From: Rhizobacter sp. AJA081-3
Lineage (GTDB): Bacteria > Pseudomonadota > Gammaproteobacteria > Burkholderiales > Burkholderiaceae_C
DNA length: 64,000 bases
Assembly (NCBI RefSeq): GCF_017795745.1
Contig: NZ_CP059067.1
Span: 2,728,001 to 2,792,000 of the forward strand
Reading direction: 5' to 3'
The notes under the pieces were generated by a model. That model searched no databases. It was not told the DNA's origin and saw nothing but the letters and a program-made list of their open reading frames with translations. Positions 48,068 to 57,206 of the stretch are shown here, piece by piece. A program made the position numbers and the translations under genes. Each line of letters starts with the position of its first letter. The stretch's first letter is position 1.

Positions 48068-48888
48068 GGCGCCACGACGGTGGTGTCGACCACGTCGGTC
48101 CAGACCTTGAAGCGCTCGAGGGTGTTCGGCCCGAAGGTGCTCGACAGCGCCACGTCGCAGGCGTCGCGGCCGCGCGCGATGAGCACGCGGCCGATGCGCG
48201 GCGTGTTGTTGCGCGGATCGAAGGTGTACCAGCGGTCGCCGAGGTAGGCCTCGAACCAGCCGGCGAAATCCATCGTGCCCCAGGGTTGCGGCGTGCCGTA
48301 GTCGCCGAGGTAGCCGGTGCAGTAGCGCGCCGGGATGTTCAGGCTGCGGCACAGCGCGATGCCCAGGTGCGCGTAGTCGCGGCACACGCCCACGCCCTCG
48401 TTCCAGGCCTCCCAGGCGGTGCGCGTGCGCCGCGCGTGCTGGTAGCCGAACTGGATGTGCTTGTGCACGTAGTCGCACACCGCCTGCACGCGCGCCCAGC
48501 CGGTGGGGCCGTGGCCGAAACGCTGCCAGGCGATGTCCGACAGCAGTTCGGTCTCGCAGTAGCGGCTGCCGAGCAGGTAGACCAGCGCCGACTCCGGCAG
48601 CTGCTCCACCGGCACCTGCGGCGCCGAAGGCACGACGAGGTCGGCCAGGCCGCTGTCGTTGACCAGCGCGTCGGTGCTCAGCGTGAAGGCGCCCGCGGGC
48701 GCGACGAGCCGGCTGCACCAGTTGCCGAACAGGTCGCGGTAGGCGGTGACGGGCACCGCCGGTGATGTCACGAGGTGGTCGGGGCGCACCAGGTCGGAGG
48801 CCCGCGAGTAGTGGATGCTGAGCGCCAGGATCATCGGCGTGGGCTGCGGGCAGCGATAGGCCATTTCGAAGCCGACTCGGATCTGCAT
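48064..48888 (-). CDS. Transglutaminase-like cysteine protease of the Anbu cluster
   Basis: A 274-residue protein. An N-terminal bacterial transglutaminase beta-rich half (about 1-130) precedes the papain-like core. The catalytic Cys is in NEGVGVCRDYAHLGIALCR, the His region is near MDFAGWFEAYLGDRWYTFDPRNN, and the Asp is in FDPRN. These accompany Anbu in most clusters, together with an alpha-E protein and a circularly permuted ATP-grasp protein. Neither lies beside it here. The start ATG at 48888 was chosen for its match to the usual N-terminus. Confidence 0.87.
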   Translation of the reverse strand: MQIRVGFEMAYRCPQPTPMILALSIHYSRASDLVRPDHLVTSPAVPVTAYRDLFGNWCSRLVAPAGAFTLSTDALVNDSGLADLVVPSAPQVPVEQLPESALVYLLGSRYCETELLSDIAWQRFGHGPTGWARVQAVCDYVHKHIQFGYQHARRTRTAWEAWNEGVGVCRDYAHLGIALCRSLNIPARYCTGYLGDYGTPQPWGTMDFAGWFEAYLGDRWYTFDPRNNTPRIGRVLIARGRDACDVALSSTFGPNTLERFKVWTDVVDTTVVAP

Positions 48889-48974
48889 GGTTTCCTTGGG
48901 TTGCATGGATGCGGGCTGCCGCGGAAGCGGCGAACCCGTCGCTTTCAGTTTCCGCCGAATGCCGGCCCGCGTCG

Positions 48975-48992
48975 GTGCGCCCGCGCACAGAC
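48975..48992 (+). promoter_or_regulatory. Recurrent 18-bp motif site (exact)
   Basis: GTGCGCCCGCGCACAGAC fits the consensus at every defined position. It lies 48 bp before the small ORF at 49041 and 86 bp upstream of the transglutaminase, pointing to the small ORF. Confidence 0.6.
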
Positions 48993-49040
48993 AAGCCCGC
49001 CTGCACTGGGGAGCATGGGTGCCCCACCACGAGCACGACC

Positions 49041-49175
49041 ATGATGACCAAGGGCAAGAACGGCAAGGAATCCAAGAAGCCGAAGAAGGTGCCGGAGGCT
49101 CCGTCGACCCCGGTTGCACCCGGCTCGACAGCCGGCGCGCAGGCGGTGGCTTCGCTGCGCAAGAAGAAGTGGTAG
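49041..49175 (+). CDS. Small Lys-rich protein
   Basis: A 44-residue protein with a Lys-rich start (MMTKGKNGKESKKPKKVPE), a Pro/Thr/Ala middle and a basic end (SLRKKKW). Short proteins of this make-up are found in many Proteobacteria and may bind nucleic acid or the ribosome. An exact motif site 48 bp upstream supports that it is expressed. Either ATG of the MM pair could start it. Confidence 0.5.
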   Translation: MMTKGKNGKESKKPKKVPEAPSTPVAPGSTAGAQAVASLRKKKW

Positions 49176-49242
49176 GCGGGCACCGCTCCCTTCTTGGCGC
49201 TCGACGAGCGCGCCGGATCGCGGCGCAGGGCCCGACCGAAGC

Positions 49243-51678
49243 TCAGCTCCCGGGCTCCAGCCACTGCTCCAGTTCGCGCAGGGCGGCCGAGAAGTCCAGC
49301 TGGCGCCCCGCCGCCTCGGCGGTTTCATAGGCTGCGTCGCCGAGCGTCCGCCGAGAATTCGCGACCAAGGGCGCGGTGTGGATGGAGTCCACCGGCTGGA
49401 ACCGATAGCCCCACTCGCGCAGCTTCTGGTTCGCCGCGCCCCACAAGCGCGCTGCACGCTCGTGCTCGCCGAGGCATGAGGCCAGACCCGCGCAGGCCTC
49501 GAGCAGATCCACGCCGATCTTCTCGTCGCGCACGAGGTGCAGGCACTCGATGGCAAAGCACCGGGCTGGATCGGGCAGGCCCCGCGCGACCTGAACGCGC
49601 AGCAGGTTGTTCAGCAGCGTGACGGTCCCCATGCGACCGATGTGCGCACGCGCGAGCTCGAGCGCTTCGCGATAGCAGCTCTCGGCCCCGTCCAGATCGC
49701 CGGCGCTGCGCCTGGCCTCCGCCAGGTTGTTGAGCAAGCGCGACATCAACCTGGCGTCCCCCAGCGGACGCGCCTGCTCGACGGCTTCGTCATGGTGGCG
49801 CAGCGCTTCTTCGACACGCCCCAGGGAGTTCAACGCGGTGCCCACCTCGTCGAGCGCCAGCGCGATCGTACGCGGCGCACCGAGCCGGCGCAGGGCCACC
49901 AATGCCTGCTGCGAACAGGCCAGCGAGTCTGCATAGCGCCCGAGGTACAGGCTCAGCTTGGCCAATGCCAGCTGGGTGCCGGCACGCAGCGACGCGTCGG
50001 CCTGGGCACCGCCGCGCTCGAGCACTGCGCGCGTCAGCCCGTGGCCCAGCTCGACATCGTTCCAGACCCAGTAGTAGTTCGTGGCGGTGGCCAGGCGCAG
50101 GCCCGCCTCAGCCTCGACCGGCCCCTCGCAGCACCATGTGAGTGCGGCGACCAGATTCTCGTGCTCCCGGCGAAACAGGCACATCCAGGCATCCTGCTCG
50201 GGCCCGCGAAAATGCGGCTCCGCCGCCTCGGCGAGCGCGAGGTAGTGGGCCAGGTGACGGCCCCGCGCGGCCTCGCCTTCGCCTCGATCGTCCAGGCGAT
50301 CCAGCGCGTACTGGCGGACCGTCTCCAGCATGCGATAGCGGGGCCGGCTGGATGCCGCGTCGTGTTCGACGACCAACAGCGACTTGTCGTGCAGGCGGGT
50401 CAGCAGCGTCAGGGCTTCGTACTCGTCGGCCGCCTGGGCGATGTCGGCCGCGGCCTGCAACGTCCATCCGCCGGCGAACACCGCCACCTGGCGCAGCAAG
50501 TGCTGCTCCTGCGGCGCCAGCAGCTCGTAGCTCCACTGCAGCGCCGCATGCAGCGTCTGGTGCCGCGGCAAGGCACGGTTGCCCGTGGTCAGAAGGCGGA
50601 AGCGATCATCGAGCCGCTCGGCAATGTCGGCCACCGGCAGCATCGTCACCCGCGCAGCCGCCAGCTCGATGGCCAGCGCGATGCCGTCCAGGCGCCGGCA
50701 GATCTCGCCGATCGCCGCGGCATTGCTCGCGTCGAGCTCGAAGTCCGCCGACACGAGTCGCGCGCGATCCACGAACACGCGCGCCGATTCCGCCCCCAGC
50801 ACCTCCGGCAGTTCACCTGTGGCCGGAAGCGACAGGGACGGCACACGATAGATCTGCTCGCCCGCCAGCCCCAGGGCCTCGCGACTCGTGGCGAGAATCG
50901 TCACGCCGGGCGCCCCGGCAAGCAGCGCATCCGCGAGCGCGACCACGCCGTCCATCACGTGCTCGCAGTTGTCCAGCACCAGCAGCATGCGCCGCGTGGC
51001 CACGCAAGCCAGCAGGCGGTCCATCAGCGGCGCGTCGGCCTTGTCGTGCAGGCCGAGCAAGGCCGCGCAGGTGGAGGCGACCCGTGCCGCATCCTTCAGC
51101 GGCGCGAGATCGACGAACCACACGCCGCCTTCGGCAAACTCCGCGCATTGCTGCTGCGCGAACTGCAGCGCCAGGCGCGTCTTGCCGCAGCCGCCGATGC
51201 CGGTCAACGTGAGCAGCCGCGCGGACGAGATCAGTCGTGCCAGATCGGCGAGCGCAGCCTCGCGGCCGATGAAACGGGTGCGCTGCACTGGCAGGTTGTG
51301 GCGCGCGAGTTGCGTGGTCGCGGGCGCCAGTGGTGCGGCCGGCCCGGCCAGCCGCTGCACCGTCAAGCGGTATCCGTACCCTGGCAGCGTCGCGATCGCG
51401 CCGGCACCGAGCACCTTGCGCAGGTTGCCGATCTGGGTGGCGATGTTGTGTTCCTCCACCACCAGGCCGGGCCAGACGAGGTCGAGCAGCTCCTGCTTGG
51501 TGACCAGCCGTTCGTGACGTTGAGCTAGCACGAGCAGCACATCGAAAGCGCGGCTGCCGATGGACACCGACTCGCCACGCACGCGAAGCGCGCGCTGTGC
51601 CGGCCTCAGCTCGAAGTGGCCGAAGCTCAACGGTTCGTCGGCACCGGCGATTGACACCAGCGGTACTCCCCATGGCAA
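49243..51678 (-). CDS. Winged-helix/NB-ARC-type ATPase regulator with TPR-like repeats
   Basis: An 811-residue regulator. An OmpR/ToxR-type winged helix (about 15-105, FGHFELRPAQRALRVRG through HNIATQIGNLRKVLG) is followed by an ATPase (about 130-400; Walker A TGIGGCGKTRLALQ, Walker B MLLVLDNCEHV, later RLDGIALAIELAA) and a helical-repeat half (about 480-790) with TPR-like pairs (ALRHHDEAVEQARPLGDA, AESCYREALELARAH). Such STAND proteins wait in an ADP form until a ligand or partner reaches the repeats. Targets are not evident. The divergent diiron-like gene at 51816 is the nearest candidate. Confidence 0.87.
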   Translation of the reverse strand: MPWGVPLVSIAGADEPLSFGHFELRPAQRALRVRGESVSIGSRAFDVLLVLAQRHERLVTKQELLDLVWPGLVVEEHNIATQIGNLRKVLGAGAIATLPGYGYRLTVQRLAGPAAPLAPATTQLARHNLPVQRTRFIGREAALADLARLISSARLLTLTGIGGCGKTRLALQFAQQQCAEFAEGGVWFVDLAPLKDAARVASTCAALLGLHDKADAPLMDRLLACVATRRMLLVLDNCEHVMDGVVALADALLAGAPGVTILATSREALGLAGEQIYRVPSLSLPATGELPEVLGAESARVFVDRARLVSADFELDASNAAAIGEICRRLDGIALAIELAAARVTMLPVADIAERLDDRFRLLTTGNRALPRHQTLHAALQWSYELLAPQEQHLLRQVAVFAGGWTLQAAADIAQAADEYEALTLLTRLHDKSLLVVEHDAASSRPRYRMLETVRQYALDRLDDRGEGEAARGRHLAHYLALAEAAEPHFRGPEQDAWMCLFRREHENLVAALTWCCEGPVEAEAGLRLATATNYYWVWNDVELGHGLTRAVLERGGAQADASLRAGTQLALAKLSLYLGRYADSLACSQQALVALRRLGAPRTIALALDEVGTALNSLGRVEEALRHHDEAVEQARPLGDARLMSRLLNNLAEARRSAGDLDGAESCYREALELARAHIGRMGTVTLLNNLLRVQVARGLPDPARCFAIECLHLVRDEKIGVDLLEACAGLASCLGEHERAARLWGAANQKLREWGYRFQPVDSIHTAPLVANSRRTLGDAAYETAEAAGRQLDFSAALRELEQWLEPGS

Positions 51679-51815
51679 AGACGGCGGCGGCGGCGTTTGA
51701 GAACCTTTGATCTCGGCTTGAAGACTGCGAGCCGGCCGCTGGGCAGAGTGTGCCCCAGGCGCTCACCCCCGTGGGCCCCTCGAATCATCCCCACCCGGCC
51801 TGAAGGAGCCACACC

Positions 51816-52763
51816 ATGACACACGCCAGCCCACACACGACCGACTCTGCCCGCTACGCCAAGTGCGTCGAGGTCTCCAAGCGCATCCGCTGGGACACCG
51901 ACCGCGACGTCATCCGCGGCCGCCAGTTCGATTTCGGCAAGCCGTTCCTGCCCGACGGCCTGTCCAGGGCCACGCAGCTGGCCTTCCTGTCGGCCGAGGA
52001 ACGGCGCCTGTTCTCGCAGCTGCAGGGCCGAACCTACGCCAACATGTTCGCGCTCGTGGAGCGCTTCATCGGCGCGAAGGTGCTGGACCTCAGCCGCGAC
52101 CACTGGCTGGGCGATCAGGTGGCGCTCGAGGCGATGGTGCGCCTCACCGACGAGGAGCTCAAGCACCAGGAGATGTTCCGCCGCCTGGAGAAGATGATCG
52201 CGCCCGGCATGCCCGCGGGCTACAACTTCGTGCCGCAACCCAACGCCGTGGCGCAGGCGGTGCTGTCGGCATCGAGCTGGGCCGTGCTGGCGCTGGTCTG
52301 CGACATCGAGCTCTTCTCGCAGGCCCACTACCGCAGCAGCATCGACGGGCAGACGCAGATCGATCCGCTGTGGAAGGACGTCTTCCTGTTTCACTGGAAG
52401 GAGGAGTCGCAGCACGCGATCGTCGACGAGATCGAGTGGCAGCGCGAAGACCGCAAGCTCGACGGCGCTCAGCGGGACCGCGCCGTCGACGAACTCATCG
52501 GCCTGGTGGGCGCCGTCGACGGCATCGTGCAGATGCAGGCCCAGGCCGACGCCGACTACTTCACGGCGGTGGCAGGCCGCGCGTTCGATGGCCCGCAGCG
52601 GCAGGCGATCCACGCCACGCTGCTCGGCGCCTACCGGTGGCAGTACATCGTCAGCGGCGTGCAGGATCCGCGCTTCCTGGAACTGCTCGGCTCGATGATC
52701 AATGCCGATCAAGGCGCCCGCATCAACGCCGCGTTGGCCCCGATCGTCGGCACCGTGCATTGA
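51816..52763 (+). CDS. Ferritin-like (probable diiron) protein of unknown function
   Basis: A 315-residue, mainly helical protein. Candidate metal-binding motifs, spaced like a four-helix diiron site, are LTDEELKHQEMF (about 107-118), CDIELFSQAHY (about 165-175) and HWKEESQHAIVDEIEW (about 192-208), each with Glu and His. The best reading is a ferritin-like oxygenase or metal-dependent hydrolase. No exact family was recognised. It is divergent from the STAND regulator, 137 bp away, so that regulator might control it. Confidence 0.6.
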   Translation: MTHASPHTTDSARYAKCVEVSKRIRWDTDRDVIRGRQFDFGKPFLPDGLSRATQLAFLSAEERRLFSQLQGRTYANMFALVERFIGAKVLDLSRDHWLGDQVALEAMVRLTDEELKHQEMFRRLEKMIAPGMPAGYNFVPQPNAVAQAVLSASSWAVLALVCDIELFSQAHYRSSIDGQTQIDPLWKDVFLFHWKEESQHAIVDEIEWQREDRKLDGAQRDRAVDELIGLVGAVDGIVQMQAQADADYFTAVAGRAFDGPQRQAIHATLLGAYRWQYIVSGVQDPRFLELLGSMINADQGARINAALAPIVGTVH

Positions 52764-52841
52764 ACCGGCCCGATGGACGTGCAGGCGGGCCGTTCGGGCA
52801 ACGGCCCCGCAGCCGCGTGCCGCTGCTCCCCGCGCCGTGCC

Positions 52842-53159
52842 TCACTCGGCCGGCACGAAGATCCACATCAGCACGTAGAGCAGCAGCCCGGCCCCGCCGA
52901 AGAGCAGCAGCATCGCGAAGATCAGGCGCCAGACCCAGGACTCCACGCCCGTGGGCTGCGCCAGGCCGCCGCAGACGCCGGCGATCCAGCGGTCGCTGCG
53001 GCTGCGCCGCAGCGCGTTGACGGCCTTCACATAGGGATCGCTGCCCTGCGCACTGCCGGGGTGCAGCAAGCGCTCCTTGGCGCGGGTGTACTCGTCGTCC
53101 GTCAGCGCCCCGCGCTGGTGAAGTTCGGACAGCTTGCCCAGTTCGTCGCTCAGTGACAT
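52842..53159 (-). CDS. PspC-domain protein with N-terminal SHOCT-like motif
   Basis: A 105-residue protein. The first 35 residues fit a short SHOCT-like helix pair (LGKLSELHQRGALTDDEYTRAKERLL). A PspC domain follows (about 52-103, RSRSDRWIAGVCGGLAQPTGVESWVWRLIFAMLLLFGGAGLLLYVLMWIFVP, in parts). PspC proteins take part in the phage-shock/envelope-stress response at the inner membrane. The usual PspA and PspB genes are not next to it. Confidence 0.85.
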   Translation of the reverse strand: MSLSDELGKLSELHQRGALTDDEYTRAKERLLHPGSAQGSDPYVKAVNALRRSRSDRWIAGVCGGLAQPTGVESWVWRLIFAMLLLFGGAGLLLYVLMWIFVPAE

Positions 53160-53291
53160 GGCCGGTTCCTTTCGGATCGATGCAGCGCGAGAGTGTCACC
53201 CGGCAGATGGGGCCGGCGTGATCTGAGACAAGAGCCTCCGGCCCGATCGGAATATCATCATCGGCTGATACAACGTTCCCGAGACCGCAAC

Positions 53292-53714
53292 ATGTCCCGT
53301 TCCGCTGCTCCCTTTTCGCGCCGCATCCTGCTCAAGTCGCTGGCCGCGCTCGGCCTGCTGGGCAGCCTGGTGGCGGCGGATGCTTCCGACACCCTGTCGG
53401 TGAGCCTGGACACGGCCCGCGCCGAGTTCGAGGCCGGGCGCGTCGTGCTGATCGACATCCGCGAGCCGAACGAGCACGCCACCGGCGTGGCCCGCGGCGC
53501 GCGCCTGCTGCCGATGAGCCAGCTCGGCCAGCGCCTGGGCGAGATCTCCACCGACCCCAAGCAGCCCGTGCTGCTGATCTGCAATACGCAGAACCGCTCC
53601 AGCCGCACGCTCAAGGCCTTGCGCGAGCGTGGCTACGGCCATGTGCGCTACGTCGAGGGCGGCATGAGCGAATGGGCCCGCCGCGGCTGGCCGATGGTCA
53701 AGCCCGGCCTCTGA
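53292..53714 (+). CDS. Exported rhodanese-like sulfurtransferase
   Basis: A 140-residue protein with a signal-like N-terminus (SRRILLKSLAALGLLGSLVAADA, twin Arg) and a rhodanese domain (VVLIDIREPNEHATGVARGARLLPM; active Cys97 in LLICNTQNRS; GGMSEWARRGWP). It would take sulfur from thiosulfate-like donors in the periplasm. The cysB-like gene and sulfate operon that follow fit a sulfur theme. A GC hairpin follows the stop. Confidence 0.87.
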   Translation: MSRSAAPFSRRILLKSLAALGLLGSLVAADASDTLSVSLDTARAEFEAGRVVLIDIREPNEHATGVARGARLLPMSQLGQRLGEISTDPKQPVLLICNTQNRSSRTLKALRERGYGHVRYVEGGMSEWARRGWPMVKPGL

Positions 53715-53732
53715 GCGCGCGCCTGCCGGCCG

Positions 53733-53753
53733 CCCCGGCTTATGCCCGGGGCG
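53733..53753. terminator. GC hairpin after the rhodanese gene
   Basis: GCCCCGG (53733-53739) and CCGGGGC (53747-53753) form a 7-bp stem with a 7-base loop, 18 bp after the stop. No T-run follows, so rho-independent termination is only likely, not sure. Confidence 0.45.
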
Positions 53754-53832
53754 AGATAGCTTAGAAGCTCTGCGTCGTTGCCCGGCGCGCGGGGCCTGCC
53801 GAGAATGGTCGATTGCCATCGGCGACCCGACC

Positions 53833-54771
53833 ATGAACTTCCAGCAACTGCGCGCCGTGCGCGAAACCGCCCGCCTGGGCTTCAACCTCACTGAGGTGGC
53901 CGCCGCGCTGCACACCTCGCAGCCCGGCGTGAGCCGGCAGATCCGCGAGCTGGAAGACGAACTCGGCATCGAGATCTTCGTGCGCGCCGGCAAGCGCCTG
54001 ACCGGCCTCACGCCACCGGGCGAAGCGGTGCTGCCCATCGTCGAGCGGCTGCTGCTCGATGCCGACAACCTCAAGCGTGTCGGCGAGGACTTCACGGCGC
54101 AGAACGCCGGCCGCCTGTCGATCGCGGCGACGCACTCGCAGGCGCGCTATGCGCTGCCCACGGTGGTGCGCGACTTCCGCCAGGTCTACCCGCAGGTCAC
54201 GCTGGAGCTGCATCAGGGCTCGCCGCGACAGGTGGCGGCGATGCTGCTGTCGGGCGAAGCCGACATCGGCGTGGCCACCGAGGCGCTGGCGCAGTACGAG
54301 CAGCTCGTCGCCCTGCCCTGCTACCGCTGGACGCACAGCATCGTCGTGCCGCCCGGCCACGAGCTGCTGCAGAGCGAAGGCCCAGTCACGCTGCAGCAAC
54401 TGGCGCGGCACCCGATCATCACCTACGAAGCCGGCTACACCGGCCGCACGCACATCGACGAGGCCTTCGCGAAGGCCGGCCTGAAGCCGGGCATCGTGCT
54501 CAGCGCGATGGACGCCGACGTGATCAAGACCTACGTCGAGCTGGGCATGGGCGTGGGCATCGTCGCCTCGATCGCCTTCGACGCAGAGCGCGACCGCACG
54601 CTGCGCGCTCTCGACGCGCGGCACCTGTTCGAGGTGAACCTGACGCGCCTGGCCATCCGACGCGGCACCTGGCTGCGCGGCTATGTGTACGCCTTCATCG
54701 AGTCTTTCGCGCCGACGCTGACGCGGGTTGCGGTGCAGCGCGCATTGGCCGGCGAGGCCATCGAAGACTGA
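53833..54771 (+). CDS. cysB: CysB-type LysR regulator of sulfur assimilation
   Basis: A 312-residue LysR protein whose helix-turn-helix (FNLTEVAAALHTSQPGVSRQIRELEDELG, about 18-46) and effector domain match CysB/Cbl. Examples are THSQARYALPTVVRDFRQVYPQVTLELHQGSP, SIVVPPGHELL and DADVIKTYVELGMGVGIVASIAF. CysB activates sulfate uptake and assimilation with N-acetylserine as inducer. The sulfate operon lies just downstream on the other strand, separated by a palindromic repeat. It could equally be Cbl, but CysB is the better match by length and motif. Confidence 0.85.
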   Translation: MNFQQLRAVRETARLGFNLTEVAAALHTSQPGVSRQIRELEDELGIEIFVRAGKRLTGLTPPGEAVLPIVERLLLDADNLKRVGEDFTAQNAGRLSIAATHSQARYALPTVVRDFRQVYPQVTLELHQGSPRQVAAMLLSGEADIGVATEALAQYEQLVALPCYRWTHSIVVPPGHELLQSEGPVTLQQLARHPIITYEAGYTGRTHIDEAFAKAGLKPGIVLSAMDADVIKTYVELGMGVGIVASIAFDAERDRTLRALDARHLFEVNLTRLAIRRGTWLRGYVYAFIESFAPTLTRVAVQRALAGEAIED

Positions 54772-54791
54772 GCGGCACTGGCTGTTTCCGG

Positions 54792-55229
54792 ACCTTGGGC
54801 GACATTCACGAAGGTCCGCATTGACGGGCGCGCGGACAGGCGGTCCGGGTATGCGCTCTCCGGCCCACGCTCGCGGGCGACCACCGAGGACCGCCACGTG
54901 CTGCCTCGTCAACACCGCCTTCGGCCTGCATGCGCCTGGGCGACCGCGAATGGGGCCTGCGATCGCACACCCGAACCACCTGCCCCACAACCATCGAGGT
55001 TCTCGTGGCGGCAGGCCACCGCGGATGCCGGCAGGGCGGCGGTGGTACCCGCGGGCGCAGGCCCCATTCGCGGTCGCCCTGGCGAGGGCATGGCACACCG
55101 GGTGTTGATGCGGCCACGGTGGCGGCCCGCGGAGGCCGCCCGCGAGCGTGGGCCGGAGAACGCGGGTACCGCCGTCGACCTGCGACCATGCCCGCTGCAC
55201 GTAAAGCAGACCCGCGAAGACCGCAACGG
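54792..55229. repeat. Palindromic non-coding repeat, copy 2
   Basis: This is the second copy of the element at 3902-4340, in the same orientation. The internal arms 54937-54960 and 55055-55078 are perfect 24-bp reverse complements, identical in sequence to those of copy 1. Long blocks such as that at about 54840-54877 are unchanged between copies, while the loop and some flanks differ. It fills the convergent gap between cysB and cysA; ORFs on both strands in this stretch are spurious. Confidence 0.8.
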
Positions 55230-55294
55230 GCCGCCAACCGCCGGCCGCTCGCTCTGCTTCCAGAGTCATCGAGCGCAGGTGGGTGCAGGCGTCT

Positions 55295-56359
55295 TCAGAT
55301 CATCGCGGCCGGGTCGTGCAATGGCTCCTCGGCGAAGCGGGTTACCTTGCGCGGCCGTAGGTGCACCGCCGAGCCGGGCTTCAGGCCCAGGCGGTCGCGC
55401 AGCGCCACGTACTCGGCGCGCGGCAGCTCCACGTCGACGTAACCCGACTCGCTTCCATCCACACTCAGGCGCTTGAACTCCAGCCGCGTGTTCGGGCCCA
55501 CGGTCAGCGCCTGCGCCAGCGTCACCGCCAGCGAGCCCTCCTCCGCCACCTCGACGATCTGCAGCTCGTGCGGGCGCACGTAGCTCACCTCGCCATCCTT
55601 CGATCCCGGCCCGTGGCCGAAGCGGCCATGGAACAGGTTCACGTCGCCGAGGAACTGCAACACGAAGGGCGTGGCCGGGTTGTCGTAGACCTCGTCGGGT
55701 GTGCCCTGCTGCTCAATGCGGCCCTCGTTCATCACGACGATGCGGTCGGCGACTTCCATCGCCTCTTCCTGGTCGTGGGTGACGAACACGCTGGTCACGT
55801 GCACCTCGTCGTGCAGGCGGCGCAGCCAGCGGCGCAGCTCCTTGCGCACCTTGGCATCGAGCGCGCCGAACGGCTCGTCGAGCAGCAGCACCCTGGGCTC
55901 CACGGCCAGCGCACGCGCGAGCGCGATGCGCTGGCGCTGGCCGCCGCTGAGCTGGTGCGGGTAGCGGTCGGCGATCCAGTCGAGCTGCACGAGCTTGAGC
56001 AGCTCGGTGACTTTCGAGGTGATCTCCTTCTCCGACGGCCGCGTCGCCTTGGGCCGCACGCGCAGGCCGAAGGCGACGTTCTCGAAGATCGTCATGTGCG
56101 CGAACAGCGCGTAGTGCTGGAACACGAAGCCCACCTGGCGCTCGCGCACGTTGGTGTTCGTCGCATCGGCGCCGTGGAACAGCACCGTGCCCGAGTCCGG
56201 CACTTCCAGCCCCGCGATGATGCGCAGCAGCGTCGTCTTGCCCGATCCCGAGGGCCCGAGCAGCGCCACCAACTCGCCGGCCGGGATGTCGAGGTTCAGG
56301 TTGTCGCAGACGACGGTCTGGCCGAAGCGCTTGTTGAGGTTTCTGACTTCGATGCTCAT
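55295..56359 (-). CDS. cysA: Sulfate/thiosulfate ABC ATPase CysA
   Basis: A 354-residue ATPase: Walker [15 protein letters not shown], signature [14 protein letters not shown], Walker [25 protein letters not shown] (CysA-typical), H-loop [17 protein letters not shown]-terminal regulatory TOBE-like part (about 240-354) has [10 protein letters not shown] and [11 protein letters not shown]. It energises sulfate uptake with the two permeases encoded upstream. The start (ATG 56359) lies 4 bp after the cysW stop. Confidence 0.93.
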   Translation of the reverse strand: MSIEVRNLNKRFGQTVVCDNLNLDIPAGELVALLGPSGSGKTTLLRIIAGLEVPDSGTVLFHGADATNTNVRERQVGFVFQHYALFAHMTIFENVAFGLRVRPKATRPSEKEITSKVTELLKLVQLDWIADRYPHQLSGGQRQRIALARALAVEPRVLLLDEPFGALDAKVRKELRRWLRRLHDEVHVTSVFVTHDQEEAMEVADRIVVMNEGRIEQQGTPDEVYDNPATPFVLQFLGDVNLFHGRFGHGPGSKDGEVSYVRPHELQIVEVAEEGSLAVTLAQALTVGPNTRLEFKRLSVDGSESGYVDVELPRAEYVALRDRLGLKPGSAVHLRPRKVTRFAEEPLHDPAAMI

Positions 56360-56363
56360 GGCT

Positions 56364-57206
56364 TCACTCCGCGCGGTCGCCCGCGACACGCTTCTGCGCC
56401 TTCACGCGTTGCTCGACCGCGTACTTCAGCACCAGGGTCACCAGCGCCAGCAGGGCCAGCAGCGAGGCCACGGCGAAGGCCGCGGCGAACTGGTATTCGT
56501 TGTAGAGGATCTCGATGTGCAGCGGCATGGTGTTGGTCTGGCCGCGGATGTGGCCCGAGACCACGCTGACCGCGCCGAACTCGCCCATCGCCCGCGCGTT
56601 GCACAGGATCACGCCGTAGAGCAGTGCCCATTTCACGTTGGGCAGCGTGACGCGCCAGAAGATCGGCCAGCCGCCCGCGCCGAGCACGCGCGCGGCCTCT
56701 TCCTGCTCGGTGCCCTGCGCCTGCATCAGCGGAATCAGCTCGCGCGCCACGAAGGGGAAGGTCACGAACACGGTGGCCAGCACGATGCCGGGCACGGCGA
56801 AGATCACCTTCAGGTCGTTGTCGCGCAGCCACTCGCCGAACCAGCCCTGCAGGCCGAACACCAGCACGTAGATCAGGCCGGCGATCACCGGGCTCACCGA
56901 GAACGGCAGGTCGATCAGCGTGAGCAGCACGTTCTTGCCGCGGAACTCGAACTTGGCGATGCACCAGGCCGCGGCGATGCCGAACACCAGGTTCATCGGC
57001 ACGCTGATGGCCGCGGCGATCAGCGTCAGCTTCACGGCCGAGAGCGCGTCGGGCTCGACGATCGCGGCGAGGTAGACGTCCCATCCCTTCTTCAGCGCCT
57101 CGGCGAAGACGATCGCCAGCGGCACGAACAGGAAGAAGCCGAGGAAGGCCAGCGCCACGCCGATCAGCGTCCACTTCACCCAGGCTGGTTCGGTGGTGGC
57201 CTTCAT
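56364..57206 (-). CDS. cysW: Sulfate ABC permease CysW
   Basis: A 280-residue permease with six membrane helices and the BPD_transp_1 loop ([28 protein letters not shown], in parts, near residues 165-190) ending in the EAA-type signature. The family trait is the CysW-like [36 protein letters not shown]. It pairs with CysT. The start ATG overlaps the cysT stop (ATGA), so the two are coupled. Confidence 0.93.
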   Translation of the reverse strand: MKATTEPAWVKWTLIGVALAFLGFFLFVPLAIVFAEALKKGWDVYLAAIVEPDALSAVKLTLIAAAISVPMNLVFGIAAAWCIAKFEFRGKNVLLTLIDLPFSVSPVIAGLIYVLVFGLQGWFGEWLRDNDLKVIFAVPGIVLATVFVTFPFVARELIPLMQAQGTEQEEAARVLGAGGWPIFWRVTLPNVKWALLYGVILCNARAMGEFGAVSVVSGHIRGQTNTMPLHIEILYNEYQFAAAFAVASLLALLALVTLVLKYAVEQRVKAQKRVAGDRAE

